Shown: one piece after another, positions 1-11,366 of the stretch
Position numbering within the stretch: position 1 is the stretch's first letter
Layout of the letters: each line of letters opens with the position of its first letter
NCBI GenBank assembly: GCA_019973155.2
Contig: BPQB01000009.1
Location: 310,001-374,000 of the forward strand
Direction: 5' to 3'
Length of the DNA: 64,000 nt
Source: Phanerochaete sordida
Lineage: Eukaryota > Basidiomycota > Agaricomycetes > Polyporales > Phanerochaetaceae
The notes under the pieces: generated by a model
What the model saw: the letters and a program-made list of their open reading frames with translations, nothing else
Database searches by the model: none
Told to the model about the DNA's origin: nothing
Translations under genes and position numbers: made by a program

Positions 1-792
1 GGCTCGAGAGGTCCAGCCGAAATCGACGCAGCAGCGGAGGAGGGCCGTGAGGATGATGTGAGCGAAGCCGCTTGAAGGCAGGTTAGCCAGTGCCTCGGAA
101 GGTATTGCCCCGGACTTGACGAGTTCGTCGAAGATGGGCATGACGGTTTTGAACTCTCCGAGCTGTATAAGTCTACGAACCACTTTGAAGACGACCCAGA
201 GTGTCTGCATATGTGACGTCTTATGGGACGAGTGAGCGGCAACAGCAGGTCGCCGAGAGGAGAGCGAAAGTAGGAGTACTGAGGATAGAGCTTTATACAC
301 GACGAGTTCATCCGCACTTCCGTTTGGTGTGGGCTGCTTGAGCACGGAGACGAGGGCGGAAGCCATGAGGCCAGCGGGAATCTTCTTCAAGCGATTACGT
401 GCCTGAAGGTCACGGACCAGGGAGGAGATGGTAGGGATTGTGAACATATCATGGTGGCTCGTAAGACTCAGCAAGTGCATGGCTACACGGTCGCGGTCGT
501 CGTCTGCCATATCTTGAGACTCCGTCAAGAACCGGCGAACGTCGAGATTGGCTTTTTGTTTCGCCTTCAAAGATGGCGTGTATGAAAGCGCGAGCATGAG
601 CTCCTTCGAGGGTGGATCCGAAAGCGCAGGAGTTATGGGAGGGACTGCGGGAGATGGCGCGCTTCTGGTCGCCGCCGACCGTGGGGACGCGTGAGACGGG
701 GGTGGCGATGTAGTCTGAGCGCGTGCCACGGCAGAGGGTGCTGGCTCGTGCGCACGGCCAGCGGCGGTTGCGGGATTAGCTTCCTTGTCCAT
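1..792 (-). CDS. PPR-like protein, 3' end cut by window edge
   Basis: One uninterrupted frame runs from an ATG at 792 to base 1 (264 codons) and leaves the window, so the C-terminus is missing. The first ~60 residues are Pro/Ser/Ala-rich. The rest is alpha-helical. A segment around residues 200-235 (starting MQTLWVVFKVVRRLIQLGEF and ending KSGAIPSE) has the length and spacing of a pentatricopeptide repeat helix pair. The frame stays open upstream of 792 and reads a basic, Ser/Arg/His-rich stretch that could be a mitochondrial presequence reached through a short first intron; I chose the first in-frame ATG. PPR proteins usually bind organellar RNA, but the specific role is unknown. It could instead be a TPR-like helical protein. 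Confidence 0.6.
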   Translation of the reverse strand, partial: MDKEANPATAAGRAHEPAPSAVARAQTTSPPPSHASPRSAATRSAPSPAVPPITPALSDPPSKELMLALSYTPSLKAKQKANLDVRRFLTESQDMADDDRDRVAMHLLSLTSHHDMFTIPTISSLVRDLQARNRLKKIPAGLMASALVSVLKQPTPNGSADELVVYKALSSVLLLSLSSRRPAVAAHSSHKTSHMQTLWVVFKVVRRLIQLGEFKTVMPIFDELVKSGAIPSEALANLPSSGFAHIILTALLRCCVDFGWTSRA

Positions 793-3201
793 GGCAGAGT
801 CGGTTTTGCCCAAGCGGGCTGCCCAGGATGCCGAGCGCACATGGACAGATGGACGGTGAGTGAGGTGGCCAGCACAGAAATGTGATATGCTTGCGATACG
901 TCCTGGGTGAAGGCTCGTTACGTTCACTCGTAGCAAGTGGTGCCGACAAATGAACATAAGTCAGCTGCGAAGCGGTGAGTAGGCCGTGCCAGAGACGGAG
1001 AATTGGGGCACGCACGTCATGCTCTGCAGCACCTCTAAGCCACCGTCTTTCTCCCCGCGCAGTGGGGTGGTTGTTCTTTCCGAGACCGTGCAAGGTTTTG
1101 GGCCGACCGCGTCAAGCTCGAGACGGTCCACGAACAGAATGTGCAGAGCCGTGACCCGTGACTCTGCGGTGACGCTGTAACGTCCGTAACGCGCCGAGCT
1201 TCCTCTTTTGGCCGCCGCGTTTGATGCGCTTCCCGCCAATCGGAGCGAGCTGTTTCGTACCAAACGGTCGCCAGCTCTTTCCTTCTCGCCCGCAAGCACG
1301 TCTACTGGCGTAGACCCGCAAAATAAGCTAGAATATACTCACAGCGATGGTAATGTACACAGATGTGTAAGTACTACCCTGTGTCACTCTACTTCCAGCC
1401 CTAGGCGGTCAAAAGTACTGTGGAGAAGCCGGCTCGCGCTGAGCGACACTTGCTGTAATTTTCGTGAACAGTGTACAGAGGAAACCACGACGGCTCCGAA
1501 GGAGCTTTGATGGCAAGTAATCACCGCTCACTTGCTCATGCTCCCTCTATCTGTGCCATGTGCGCTGCTCTTACCAAAGTCTGCAAAGTAGCTCTTTCCG
1601 CGGTCGATGAACTGCCGACGTCCGCGTTCCCTGAGCCTACCGGACCTATCAAGGTAATCACTAATACCACTCATGTGGCGGATATCAGTTCTCATCTAAT
1701 TTCTCGATTTCATCTTTTCAACCTCATGCTATCGGTGGGACTCGCTTGAAACGTCGCAGAACAGAAGAAAAATGCTTCCGTCACCCAAATCGCCATATTT
1801 CCAACACGAAATTTCAGCGATGAGGCTGTGGCTTTGGATCCTGTTGCGCTGCACACTCGTGTTAGTCGATAGCGAAGTATCCACAAATTCGTACAATCTT
1901 TCTCAAGCACTTTGCCAATTACGAGCCTCTAACTCCTCCGCCACAGGGTATCCCTGTGCCGCTGGGATTCCTACCCGAAGACCGAACGCTTCGCTCGACA
2001 TTGACGGCGAGGGCGGCTGATGCTCGGAATCTCTCTGGCAAACCTGCGGAGGTATGCATCTTGCTTAAACTCACACGCCCATCGGTCGGCACGACTTAAC
2101 GGGTAGATCCTCTCATCAATCATGCTAGCCATCTGAATGAGGGACATTATAGCAAGAAATTAAGGTGTGCGAATGCCTAGAATGTCTTAGTGCCAAAGTC
2201 TGATGTGAATACTCTGTCTCCTGCATTCCAGGCGAAAGCCCGGCACAAATGGTCGTTGCCACGTCTATGAGCCGTAGACGCTCATTTTATCCGTGCCATG
2301 GGGAAATTGACTCGTTGCAGCCCTGCTGCTTCGCACAAGGTTTGCCACGAGCAACCTCTCGTGATCGTCGACTGACGTATGGGTACAGTCGGCCACAGCA
2401 CTCGCGTAGAGCTTACCTCGTCCAGATTCAAGTTTGAATAGACATTTCACTTGGACGCTTCTGGTCGTAGCAACCTATCTGCGGCATCAACTCGCGTCAA
2501 TGTGCTATGTCGCGATTGGGATGCACCTCTGCGCCACCCTCGCCGTCTTCTGCGGCTGCGGCACTTCGCGGCGGCTGAACTCGATGAGTGCTCACATCGT
2601 GTACTTCCTCCTCGCATTGCCCTGCGGAAAGTTCGAGCAGCCCTGCAGTCCGATTCCGCCTTCGTGCCGGGGAGAACGCTCGGCGTGTCAACTTCTGTCA
2701 GAGCAATGTTCGTGCCCATTCGCAGTGTAAAATTTGCGAGGCGGTCTGGAGCCGCATTCGGAGCCTTTAGACTGGCTCGAGCCGCCTTCTGATCTCTCGT
2801 AAGCCCGCGCAACCAACTTGGCAGGATCCGAGTGCCCGGCCTGGTGCGTCGCCCCCTCGTGAGGCACAGGGCCGCTTTGAGCGGTCCCTCTCGGCGCAAA
2901 CACTGATCATAAGACCGAGGAGGCTGGCCAGTGATCTGCCACCGCCCTTTTCTACGGCAAAGTGGTAGCACGAGTGCATCAAGACAAGTCTGCAGAGAAG
3001 AACCATCCTTTACACCTTCCATTTGCGGCGGGCCCGCCGCAAAGCGCAGGCGCCCACGGAGCGGAGGCTTTGTGGGCGCCTGTTGTCGTCGGTGCCGACC
3101 AGGCGAGGCCGCTGTTCGCTGCGACCACCACACACCTGCCCGCCGCCGCCCGCCACAACACCGACGCAGCCCGGGCTCAGCGAGCTCCAAAACTCGACGG
3201 C
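793..3201. other. intergenic, no gene called
   Basis: About 2.4 kb between the PPR-like gene and GRASP. Several frames are open on both strands, notably 1755-2050 (three plus frames partly open) and 2450-2810 (both strands open). None continues through convincing splice sites or shows a recognisable domain. The last few hundred bases are GC-rich and probably carry the GRASP promoter and 5' UTR. Confidence 0.5.
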
Positions 3202-4833
3202 ATGGGCGCTGGCCAGTCCACCGCCTCGAAGGTCCCGCCCAAAGCACTCCACGTCCTACGCGTGACACCGTCGTCGCCCGCGTCGCAGACGAGCATCGAG
3301 CCTTATTTTGACTTTGTCGTCGGCTTCAAAGACAAGCAGCTCGCGTCGGGCAACATCGATGCGGCCGAGCTGGAGCGCATCGTAGAAGCCCACGAGGGCC
3401 GTCCACTCGACCTCCTCGTCTGGAACAGCAAGAGCCAGAGCGTCCGCGGTGAGCATCGCGTCCTGCCGCCCATGTGCACCGTCTGACCCGCGGCCCTAGT
3501 CGTGCCCATCGTCCCGTCGCGGACCTGGAGCATGCCGTTCGCTGCTCTCGACCCGAAGGAGCCCGACGCGGCGGAGCGCAAGCCGTCCCTGCTAGGTTTG
3601 AGCATGCGGATGTGCGAGCCCGAGTTTGCGATGGAGAACGTGTGGCATGTGCTCGACGTGCTCGAAGGAAGCCCAGCTGAGAGCGCTGGTCTCGTTCCAT
3701 ATGGAGACTGGATCATCGGCTGGTCAGGTGGCGTGCTCAGTACCGAGGGGGACTTTTACGAAGTCGTCGAGGCGGTGCGTGCACACTCCCGCCATGATAG
3801 AATACCGACTGATATCCTTCCCGTCCAAAAGCATATCGAAAAGCCACTGCGAGTATTTGTCTATTCTTACGATTTCGAGTATGTCTCCGCTTCCCTGCTA
3901 TCTTGGGTGTGCCCTGAATCTATCTATGTCAGTAACATCCGAGAAGTCGTACTTGTGCCGAACAGGCACTGGGGTGGCGAGGGCCTCCTGGGCTGTGTAT
4001 TCGGGTGCGTACCCTTCTCGACATCACTTTTGTGCTTTATCTGAGTGGTTATCTGCAGGTTCGGTCTCTTGCACCGTATACCCCCGCTACCTGAAAACCG
4101 AGAGCCAGGCTCCTTGCCTCTGGAGCTCGCCGAAACCCAGCCCGAGTACGAGGAGCACCAAATGTTTGTTCCGGCGGACGTGGCCGAAGATGTGGACCCG
4201 ACAGAACAAGAGCAGGAGAGATTACGCTGGGAATATGAACAAGCAGAGTACGCCAGACAGAATGGTTCCTATTATAATTCAAGCCCTTCTGCTGCTTATG
4301 ACCGTCCACCGGACGTTGAGACCCGACACTACCGCGAACGAAGTGCCAGTGGACATAGTGACGTGACTGTCGCGGTGGAGGAGACTCCGCATACTTCGCC
4401 CGTTCCCGCTTCTGTGCCCAACCAGGTCGCCGTCCCCGTTGCCTCTCAGGCTGCCCCGCCACGTTCTACTCCTACGATCCTACCTCGACCTGCGACGCCT
4501 CTCCGTTCGCCTGCGTTCAGTCCCCCTCTTCGTCCGGGGACCCCTACCCAGACGCGCGCTTTTGGACTTCATAGCATGAATGGTAAGTCGTTTACACTAC
4601 TGAGCTGGCCCTCCTGCGTTTTATCGTCGCTCTCTTCAGGTCTAGGCATTCGTCCTCGAACTCCTTCATGGGATACGCGGATGTTTGACGCAACCAGCAG
4701 AGGGTCAACTACCACTCACGACGAAGAATTGGCAGATGAACATGACGGCGTGAGCGTTGCGGGCACCGAGGCGACAGATACAAGTGGTACGAGTGAAACG
4801 ACCTCTCAGGGAAGCTTGACCAGCGTCGATTGA
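3202..4833 (+). CDS. GRASP55/65-family Golgi stacking protein
   Basis: Exons 3202-3448, 3500-3774, 3832-3878, 3933-4004, 4059-4582 and 4640-4833 give 452 residues with every junction in frame. The N-terminus MGAGQS fits N-myristoylation of Gly2, as in GRASP proteins, which supports this start. Residues ~1-215 are the tandem PDZ-like GRASP domain: ALHVLRVTPSSPASQ and VLEGSPAESAGLVPYGDWI are the two PDZ cores, followed by the family hallmark VPNRHWGGEGLLGCVFG. The C-terminal ~230 residues are Pro/Ser/Thr-rich and disordered, as expected of the regulatory tail. Fungal GRASP (Grh1) acts at the early Golgi/ER exit sites and in unconventional secretion. The last intron (57 nt) is a multiple of three, so its retention would keep the frame. 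Confidence 0.95.
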
Positions 4834-5204
4834 GTCTATCGCGTTGACCGCGATGATTGCGCCGGGTCGCGATCGAAAATCCTGTCTCTTTGTCGGAAGT
4901 GCGGACTAGGTCCGCCGTTACGATACCCCCACATGTTACCCCTGCTTGTTGGTGCATATGTTATGGGAAGGCATTCAAGGACACGATTGGCTTGTGATGA
5001 CCAGGTTTCATATGTATGAATCTGTGTATGCGGTGGGTATACTATCTTTCCAGCACAGGTGCTTCTTTTCCCCTCCCATGTCACGATGGCAGAGCGCATT
5101 CTCACATGGACTCCATTGTCGTCCGCAGATTTCTCATGGCTGTCCGCCCGCGCCGTGCTTAGCAGATAGTCGGATGAGCCTACATATACAACGGTCCGTC
5201 CATC

Positions 5205-5210
5205 TATAAG
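5205..5210 (+). promoter_or_regulatory. TATA-like element
   Basis: TATAAG lies 66 bp upstream of the ATG at 5276, a usual distance for a fungal TATA box with a short 5' UTR. Assigned by position only. Confidence 0.35.
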
Positions 5211-5275
5211 GTTCTACTATCAGCACCGTCTGCACCCCACAACCAACGACACTCACAAGTACTGCATTGCAATTC

Positions 5276-5974
5276 ATGTCGCCTCCGGGTCTGCTCCTGG
5301 TCTTTTCCGACCCTGGCGCGGGTGTCTCCGAAGAGGCATTCACTGACTGGTACGACAACGAACACGTCCCCCTGCGCCTCGAGATCCCCGCGTTCCAGAG
5401 CTGGGTGCGCTGGAAAGCGGCGGACGGAGCCAAGCCCACGTGGGCTGCGTCCTACGACCTCGAGTCCTACGAGGCGACGCTCGAGCCGCCGTACACGACG
5501 CTCGCAGAGACGCGCAGCGAACGCGAGAAGCGCGTCATCCAGGACCTCGGCGTCCTCGAGCGGCGCACGTACGAATTGATGGACGCGCCCGTACCTCCGC
5601 CGGCCGCGCGATGGGACCCGAAGAAGCCGTCGCGCTACATCACCTTCGTATCGACGGAGGTCAAAGAGGGAGGAGACGAGGTTCTCAACAGATGGTACGA
5701 CGAGGAACACATCGATATGCTGTCGAAGGTAGAGGGTTGGCTGCGCAGCAGGAGGTTTGTCCTGAAGGATTGGACCAGGACAGGGGTGGAGGGAAAGGCG
5801 GATCTCATCCCTGTGCCCAAATACCTCACCGTTCACGAGTGGGATTCGATCGACACTATGCTTACCCCCGAAGTGGCGAGGTCGTTCAACACTCCCTTGA
5901 AGGCGCAGCTAGACGAGATGGTGGAGAGGAAACAGCTGAGGGTCATGGAGTACTACAAGCACTGGGAGAAGTGA
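5276..5974 (+). CDS. EthD-like dimeric alpha/beta-barrel protein, duplicated
   Basis: A single exon of 232 residues. Two half-repeats are visible: residues ~5-110 and ~120-230 each begin with a hydrophobic beta strand (LLLVFSDP; RYITFVST) and carry the motif WYDNEH or WYDEEH. This is the EthD-like ferredoxin fold in tandem, so one chain can form the barrel that single-domain relatives build as dimers. Such proteins are widespread and mostly uncharacterised in fungi; some relatives take part in polyketide tailoring or ether degradation, but no biosynthetic neighbours are present here. There is no signal peptide or membrane segment. The ATG at 5276 is the first in frame; upstream in-frame codons are not ATG. 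Confidence 0.85.
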   Translation: MSPPGLLLVFSDPGAGVSEEAFTDWYDNEHVPLRLEIPAFQSWVRWKAADGAKPTWAASYDLESYEATLEPPYTTLAETRSEREKRVIQDLGVLERRTYELMDAPVPPPAARWDPKKPSRYITFVSTEVKEGGDEVLNRWYDEEHIDMLSKVEGWLRSRRFVLKDWTRTGVEGKADLIPVPKYLTVHEWDSIDTMLTPEVARSFNTPLKAQLDEMVERKQLRVMEYYKHWEK

Positions 5975-6620
5975 AGAACTAATATAAAGCTCTCGAAATC
6001 GAAGTGGTTGTTTCATGTCTGTGCAAGTCAGCTAGATGCAGTGCGCAGTGCTCAAGGTGCCCGTGGTTAAACTTGAACACCTTCCTAAACGGAGTGGAAG
6101 CGATGCCGGTGGCGGGGCGCTTCAGCCGACCGACGTGCAGTCCGCGAGCGCGGATGAAGCCCTCTCAGCCAGCCAACTTACCGCATTTTAACCTGAACGT
6201 GCTGGCTTTGTCGGAATGTGCATACTCGATGTAAATCTCTGCGTATTTGACACAGCGGTTTTGGAACAAGAGCTGTGTGGCGCACTGATCAGAGGCTTGT
6301 GCCAGCGATGGCATGTAACTCAAAGAAACATGCTGTCGGTGTCGTCAAGTACACCGTCGAGCTGTCATGTTATGTATGATCGCATTACTTCCAACTGGGC
6401 GATGAGTATCGCGCACTGCCGGAGATGCCTACGCAACATCCTAGTACAGCGATATCCGGTTCCAGAACATTCCCAGCACTAGATATATTAGAGTGTAACG
6501 CGTCTCTAACACCAATCACCACCACCACCCTGCTAACGACCTCTTCATACGCGTATACCCTTTGCTCCAGCCAACCTACACTACCGGATAACCGTCAACA
6601 CCAGCTCACGCTCAACCACG
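5975..6620. other. intergenic between EthD-like gene and CDC37
   Basis: About 650 bp without a supportable gene. It holds the 3' UTR of the EthD-like gene and the CDC37 promoter. A short (CAC)n-type run lies at 6517-6530, about 90 bp before the CDC37 start. Confidence 0.5.
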
Positions 6621-8340
6621 ATGCCTCTTAACTACTCAAAATGGGACAACCTCGAGGTCCGTGCGTGTCCACGCCGCCTCGCGCGAGACTTCATTGACAC
6701 CAGATCGATGTAGCTCTCGGACGACTCTGACATCGAGGGTCACCCGAACGTGGACAAGAAGTCGCTCATCCGGTGCGTGCCCTCTACCGCTATGTCTCTG
6801 CGTGCAGCACGCTGAGATCTCCGCACAGATGGAAGCAGCGGGACATCCACGAGAAGCGCGAGATGCGCAAGCTGCACATCGCACAGCTCCAGGCCGACAT
6901 CGCGTGTAACGAGATCCTCGAGCCGCGCCTGCACCAGATCGTGGCCGACGTCGAGGCCAAGGGCCCTGCCGAGTTCTCGTCGCTCGTCGAGCGGTTCAAG
7001 ACGAACCCGTCGCCTGAGAAGCCGCCAACGAACGCGCCGCAGCAGATAACGTACGATGAGATGCTCCTGACGTTGATGCTGAAGGTGTGGGAGGAGGCGA
7101 AGAAGGACGGCGCGGAGAAGGACGACCCGCGGCTGGGCGAGGTGTTGGTCAAGAGCCTCAAGAAGCACATCGAGGAGCTTGAAAAGCACCAGGAGAAGCT
7201 GAGGAAGGAGCTTGCTCAGGAAGAGGCTGAGCAGAAGAAGAAGATCACTAGTGACGATATCCATGAGGGCTTCGAGTCGCATGTGAGTGCAGCTGCTCCT
7301 TGTCCGGTCGGACACCGTATCTCATACAAGTCGTCTAGTACGTGCCACCGAAGCCCGCGCCCCCACCTGTGAAGAACGCCATCGCGAGCGGATCCAGCTC
7401 CAAGAAGACGACCTCCACCGAGATCGAGGTGCTCAACCCCCGGGGCGTCGCGGCGTCGCAAGACTCTCTCGCGTCATCATCAGGCGGAGCGGCCGAGGAG
7501 CTCGATGAGAACGCAGAACTCCCGGAGCTCACACCGTCGCTCGAAGCGTTCTCGCGCCTGCCCGTTCGCGGGTACGAGCAGTCCTGGGAGTTTATCAAGC
7601 AGCACCGGGACGTCGTCGTCCCGGGTGCGTCTGATGCGCTCCTCGTGGCGGCCTTCACGGCGCAGAGCGAGGGCAAGGGCACGTACGCGAAGCAGTGCGT
7701 GCACCAAAGCCTACTCTTGCAGTACTGTGACAAGCTCGGCAAGGATGGCGTCTCGATCTTCTTCAAGCGGTGAGCCCCATGTTCGTCTTACGCTACCCTT
7801 GACCCGCTGACGCCGCGTAGGATGATGACGGGCGACCCGCGCGCGCTGGGCGTGTTCGAGAAGGACGTCGAGGACACGTACGCTCACCTCTGCGAGCGCG
7901 TGCGCATCAGCAAGGCGGAGGCGGAGGCAGGCCAAGAGCAGATTCAGCTCATGCCTGAGAACCCGGCGCAGAGCATCACGTTCAACGTGCCCGACGGGCC
8001 GCCGCCGGAGCACATCGAGCTCGAGGGCGACCTCGCGGACGTCAACATCGAGGACGTGCGGCGCGCGCTGCAGATGCGCTGGGACGTCTTCCAGGGCTTC
8101 CCGGCCGCGTTCCAGGACGCGCTCCGCAGCCAGAGCCTCGACCAGGTGAACAAGGTCCTCGGCGCCATGAAGGTCGACGAGGCGGAGCAGATCGTGCAGA
8201 TGCTCGACATGGCCGGCATTCTCAGCTTCTCGGAGCACGGCGTCCGTGATGAAACCGGAAGAGGCAAGCAAGGTGAAGAAGAAGAAGAGGATGAGGAAGA
8301 GGAAGAAGAAGGAGCGGGCGACGAGCAGGAGGTTGACTAA
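6621..8340 (+). CDS. CDC37: Hsp90 co-chaperone Cdc37
   Basis: Exons 6621-6656, 6714-6772, 6829-7282, 7339-7769 and 7821-8340 give 499 residues, a normal fungal length. The N-terminus MPLNYSKWDNLELSDDSDIE is the diagnostic Cdc37 start, with the conserved CK2-site serine in LSDDSD. Residues ~35-190 are the kinase-binding coiled-coil domain (KQRDIHEKREMRKLHIAQLQ). The central part, with SWEFIKQHRDVVV and the run leading to GVSIFFKR, is the Hsp90-binding domain. The C-terminal domain ends in a long Glu/Asp tail encoded by a GAA/GAG-rich repeat near 8277-8325. Cdc37 delivers client kinases to cytosolic Hsp90. The first two introns interrupt the conserved N-terminal motif and its junction with the coiled coil. 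Confidence 0.97.
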
Positions 8341-8538
8341 ATCTGGAGCCAAAGTTCAACGCATGTATTCTTTGAGTCAAGTCCTAACTGCTTTCTGTCT
8401 TGCACAAACGCTGTCGAATAGGTTTTCTTTGCATTCGCGTAGCAAAACGTGGGATGGTCAAATGTATAGTGTGCTGAACATTAGCTAGATATTCAATGAT
8501 AATTCCAAGGTTCCTGAGTCCGTCACCGCAACCTGAAA

Positions 8539-10149
8539 CTACAAGTCTTCTGGACCTTGTCCGCGCTCGTCCTCTTTTCGCAGACCGTAGACCAGGCCGA
8601 GCGCGGCCCTCGCCGCAGCTTTCCTACGTTCAGTTTCATCCGTCATTCCCGCAATCTCTTCCTTCATGCCCTGCAACGCGCCCAACACCCGCGACAGGTC
8701 GAACGCCCCAAACTCGAATTCGTCGTCGGTCTCCTCAAAAGACGAGAACGAGTCGTCGTCCGGCGGCGGGAATGTGGTCTGTGGAGGCGAGGTCGCGCTT
8801 TGGGGGAGAGACGACGACTTCGCCTGCGGTGAGCGCCGTGAATGGGATGTCGATGGCACATCGAGCGACGCCGAGCCGAATATCCGTTTCGATGCCTCCT
8901 CGATCTCCGCGCGCGAGGGAAGGTCGGGGTCGTCGTCTCCATTGAGCATCTCCTCCACAGACAGGTCTGAATGTGACGCGAGTGTGTGATATGACGCGCC
9001 CGTGTGCATCGGTTCCTGGCGCAGCGCCTCATACGAGTACGACACGTCCATCGGCGCGCCGACGAACTCCGCAAAGTCGTCCTCGAACCCGAACTCCTCG
9101 TCTCCCGTGGCACCGGGCGTGCGTATCGTCGGCGTGGGCACGTCGCTCCAGTCTGCGTCGCCGTCCGCGTCGCCGTCCGCGTCGCGCGTGGCCCACGCCT
9201 GCGCGTCGTCCATCGTGCGGCGGCTCGAGTCCTCCTCGTCGAGCCAGCGCTCGAGCTCGTCCATCTCGCGCTGCATGCGGCTCTTGCGCGCGCCGTCGTC
9301 CGCGGCGCCCGTGTCCTGCGCGATGAGCGCGCGGAGCCCGTCCTCGGCCTCTTCCTCGCGCGCCCAGTCGAGCAGCTCGCGCGCGCGGCTCTTGCGCGCG
9401 CCCGTCGCGGCGGACTGCACGAGCGACGGCCACATGATCGTGCTCAGCGCGTCCACGACACGCGGCAGCCCGGGCACACCTTGGAGGCGATCTCAGCCGC
9501 GGATTCTGATGTCGGTGCAGGGTCGGACGCACCTGAGCTGTCCTCGTCTGAGAAACTGGTGCCGTCCTGCGTGGGCTGGCGCCCGCTGCGGTCGCCGTCG
9601 ATGTACTCGAAGCCATGGGAAGACAGGAATTCGTCTAGTCCGTCTTCGTCGTCTTGTACGGCAGCTTTTGCAGGGTCGCTGAAGCGCACCGCCAGCGTGA
9701 CCTCGGGGTCGTAGTGCTGCAGCTTCTCAGAGATATTGGGGACGTGATCTCTGTACAGCTACACCGCCGGTCAACGCCTATCCACTCTCAAGGGCAGGGT
9801 GCACGCACCTCTCCTCTGTTCCAAACGAAAATTACCGCAGGTACCTCACTTGCATGATAGCCCGCAAACGTGTGGATCTCCCTCATCTCAAAGTGCACGT
9901 CTGCGGTGTAATATTTGTTGGCAATCGTCCAAGGTACGCTTGTGCTCCCGACGTCGCTTGTGCTGGTTGTAGCCGAGGAGTCCCCCGAGCCTGAATGATC
10001 GCTAGACAGTGTCTTGACACCTAGCAGAGTACCTATAGGTCAGGGAGAATGCATTGCCAGACAGAGAACATACGTTGCACGAACTGCTGTGCCTTGTCCA
10101 GAGTGGACGAGAGAACCAGGATCCTGCATGCTGCGGACTCGGACGCCAT
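8539..10149 (-). CDS. alpha/gamma-adaptin-binding protein p34 family (AAGAB/Irc6-like)
   Basis: Exons 10149-10074, 10032-9809, 9758-9533 and 9479-8539 encode 488 residues. The N-terminal small-G-protein-like domain shows the family signature PWTIANKYYTADVHF, later HGFEYIDGD, then VPGLPRVVDALSTIMWPSL. The C-terminus has the conserved helix around FDLSRVLGALQGMKEEIAGM. Between them is an acidic, Ser-rich linker. Family members chaperone AP-1/AP-2 adaptor subunits and work in clathrin traffic in the cytosol. The third intron (9532-9480) uses an AAG acceptor but is required: reading through it reaches a stop. The first intron has two in-frame acceptors 12 nt apart, which would add or remove four residues. 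The overall match to human AAGAB is clear. Confidence 0.88.
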
Positions 10150-10433
10150 GTTCGTGGAGTATCTCAGCCTCAAGCACGTCAAGTCTCGAGTCTTTGTGGG
10201 CTCTCGCTGCCAGCTGTGCGGGTAGATGGTCTGGCAGAGGTTGTGAGATGGCAGCAGCGGGTAAAGTGCATGCGGCGTACGCCGAATGAGACATGACAGC
10301 TGCCTGCGCGCTTACAGCCCTGGACATATCTTATCCTTGACCTTCATGTTCTGCAGGTTTATTACGTCCAAAACACTCGTCTGCTTGTGCTACGATGGGT
10401 ATAACGATGCCTAAGATGTCCTGATGTGCATAT

Positions 10434-11366
10434 CTAACTGTCCAGGAGGCTGTCCGAGTCCACAGAGTCCAGCGGCTCTCTACTACCGGTCCCCATCTCT
10501 GCTTCGCTGAATAAAGACTCCGTCTCGCCTGTTGAACACCCCGCGGCAAAGACCTCCAGCTGCGATCCAAAATCAGGTCAGCGACATCCCAAGAACATCG
10601 CATTTATCAGCGCTGACCTCTTCGATGTCTAGTGTCCTCCGTTTACGCTGTGCACGGCGTTTGGCTATCGCCTGTGACAGCGACTGGATATCATCGAACA
10701 ACTGGTGTCCGTCCAATTTCCATCAGCGCCATTCTGCCCCAGCGGACGCAAGTCACTTACCGGCAAGACCTTCTCTATATTCTCCTCCATATGGCGAATA
10801 TTCCGCCTGTGCTCGGCGTGCAACTGCTTCGAGTACCGCGCCCGCCGCCCTGGTTCCATGTGCTCGAGCTGCCTGAGCTGCTCGGCGGGGTTCCACCGCA
10901 GGTAGCGCACGAGCTTGTCGACGTTGAAGCCGTACTGCTCTAGCCAGGGTCTGTTGGCGGGGCTCTCTTCGAGCATGCTCTCCAGGAGCAGCGCGTGCTG
11001 GACACCAAGTGCGTCAGCGCGTGGTGCCCCGCACCAGAGGCGAAGCGAAAGCAGACGACGCACCCTATAGCAGACCTGCTGCCGCCGCTCGTAGTACCGC
11101 AGCCACGCAGGGAACGACACCTTATGCTCGGTGTCCTCCTCAGCTTCGTGCTCATCTTCGTTCGCCTCCTCGACCACGACGGGCGGGATGTCTGGATGGC
11201 GTCTGCTCAGCGACTGCACGGCGCACAGGCGGCGCGGCGGCGGACTCACCGAGGCCGTCTGTGCGTGTCCGCTCGTGGTCCATGGCCGTCGGGGGTGCGA
11301 GCAGTTAGGGGTCGCGCGTGCGGCACGCCCCCACGTTGTCTTATGTGCTCCCCGTCCCCCATCCAT
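10434..11366 (-). CDS. hypothetical protein, five exons, all introns phase 0
   Basis: Exons 11366-11250, 11213-11076, 10997-10761, 10701-10618 and 10559-10434 give 233 residues, with every intron in phase 0. I do not recognise the family. The middle is acidic (VEEANEDEHEAEEDTEHKV), then comes SFPAWLRYYERRQQ and a charged helical stretch (LVRYLRWNPAEQLRQLEHME, RRARYSKQLHAEHRRNIRHM) likely to form a coiled coil. The end is Ser/Asp/Glu-rich. The C-terminal four exons are well supported by splice sites and codon phase. The N-terminus is uncertain: an alternative joins an upstream exon containing MTASMPPPQPSREMKGQN to the 9-nt segment 11258-11250 using a GTGCGA donor, replacing the first ~36 residues. 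Further upstream exons cannot be excluded. Confidence 0.55.

Noticed and set aside
1440..1760. Minus-strand reading with a Walker-A-like LIGPVGSGNADVGSSS
   Set aside because: The obligatory GK[ST] is missing and no switch or G4 motifs follow; probably coincidence.
2447..3268. 273-codon minus-strand frame overlapping the GRASP start
   Set aside because: Antisense to the GRASP 5' region and GC-driven; no homology apparent.
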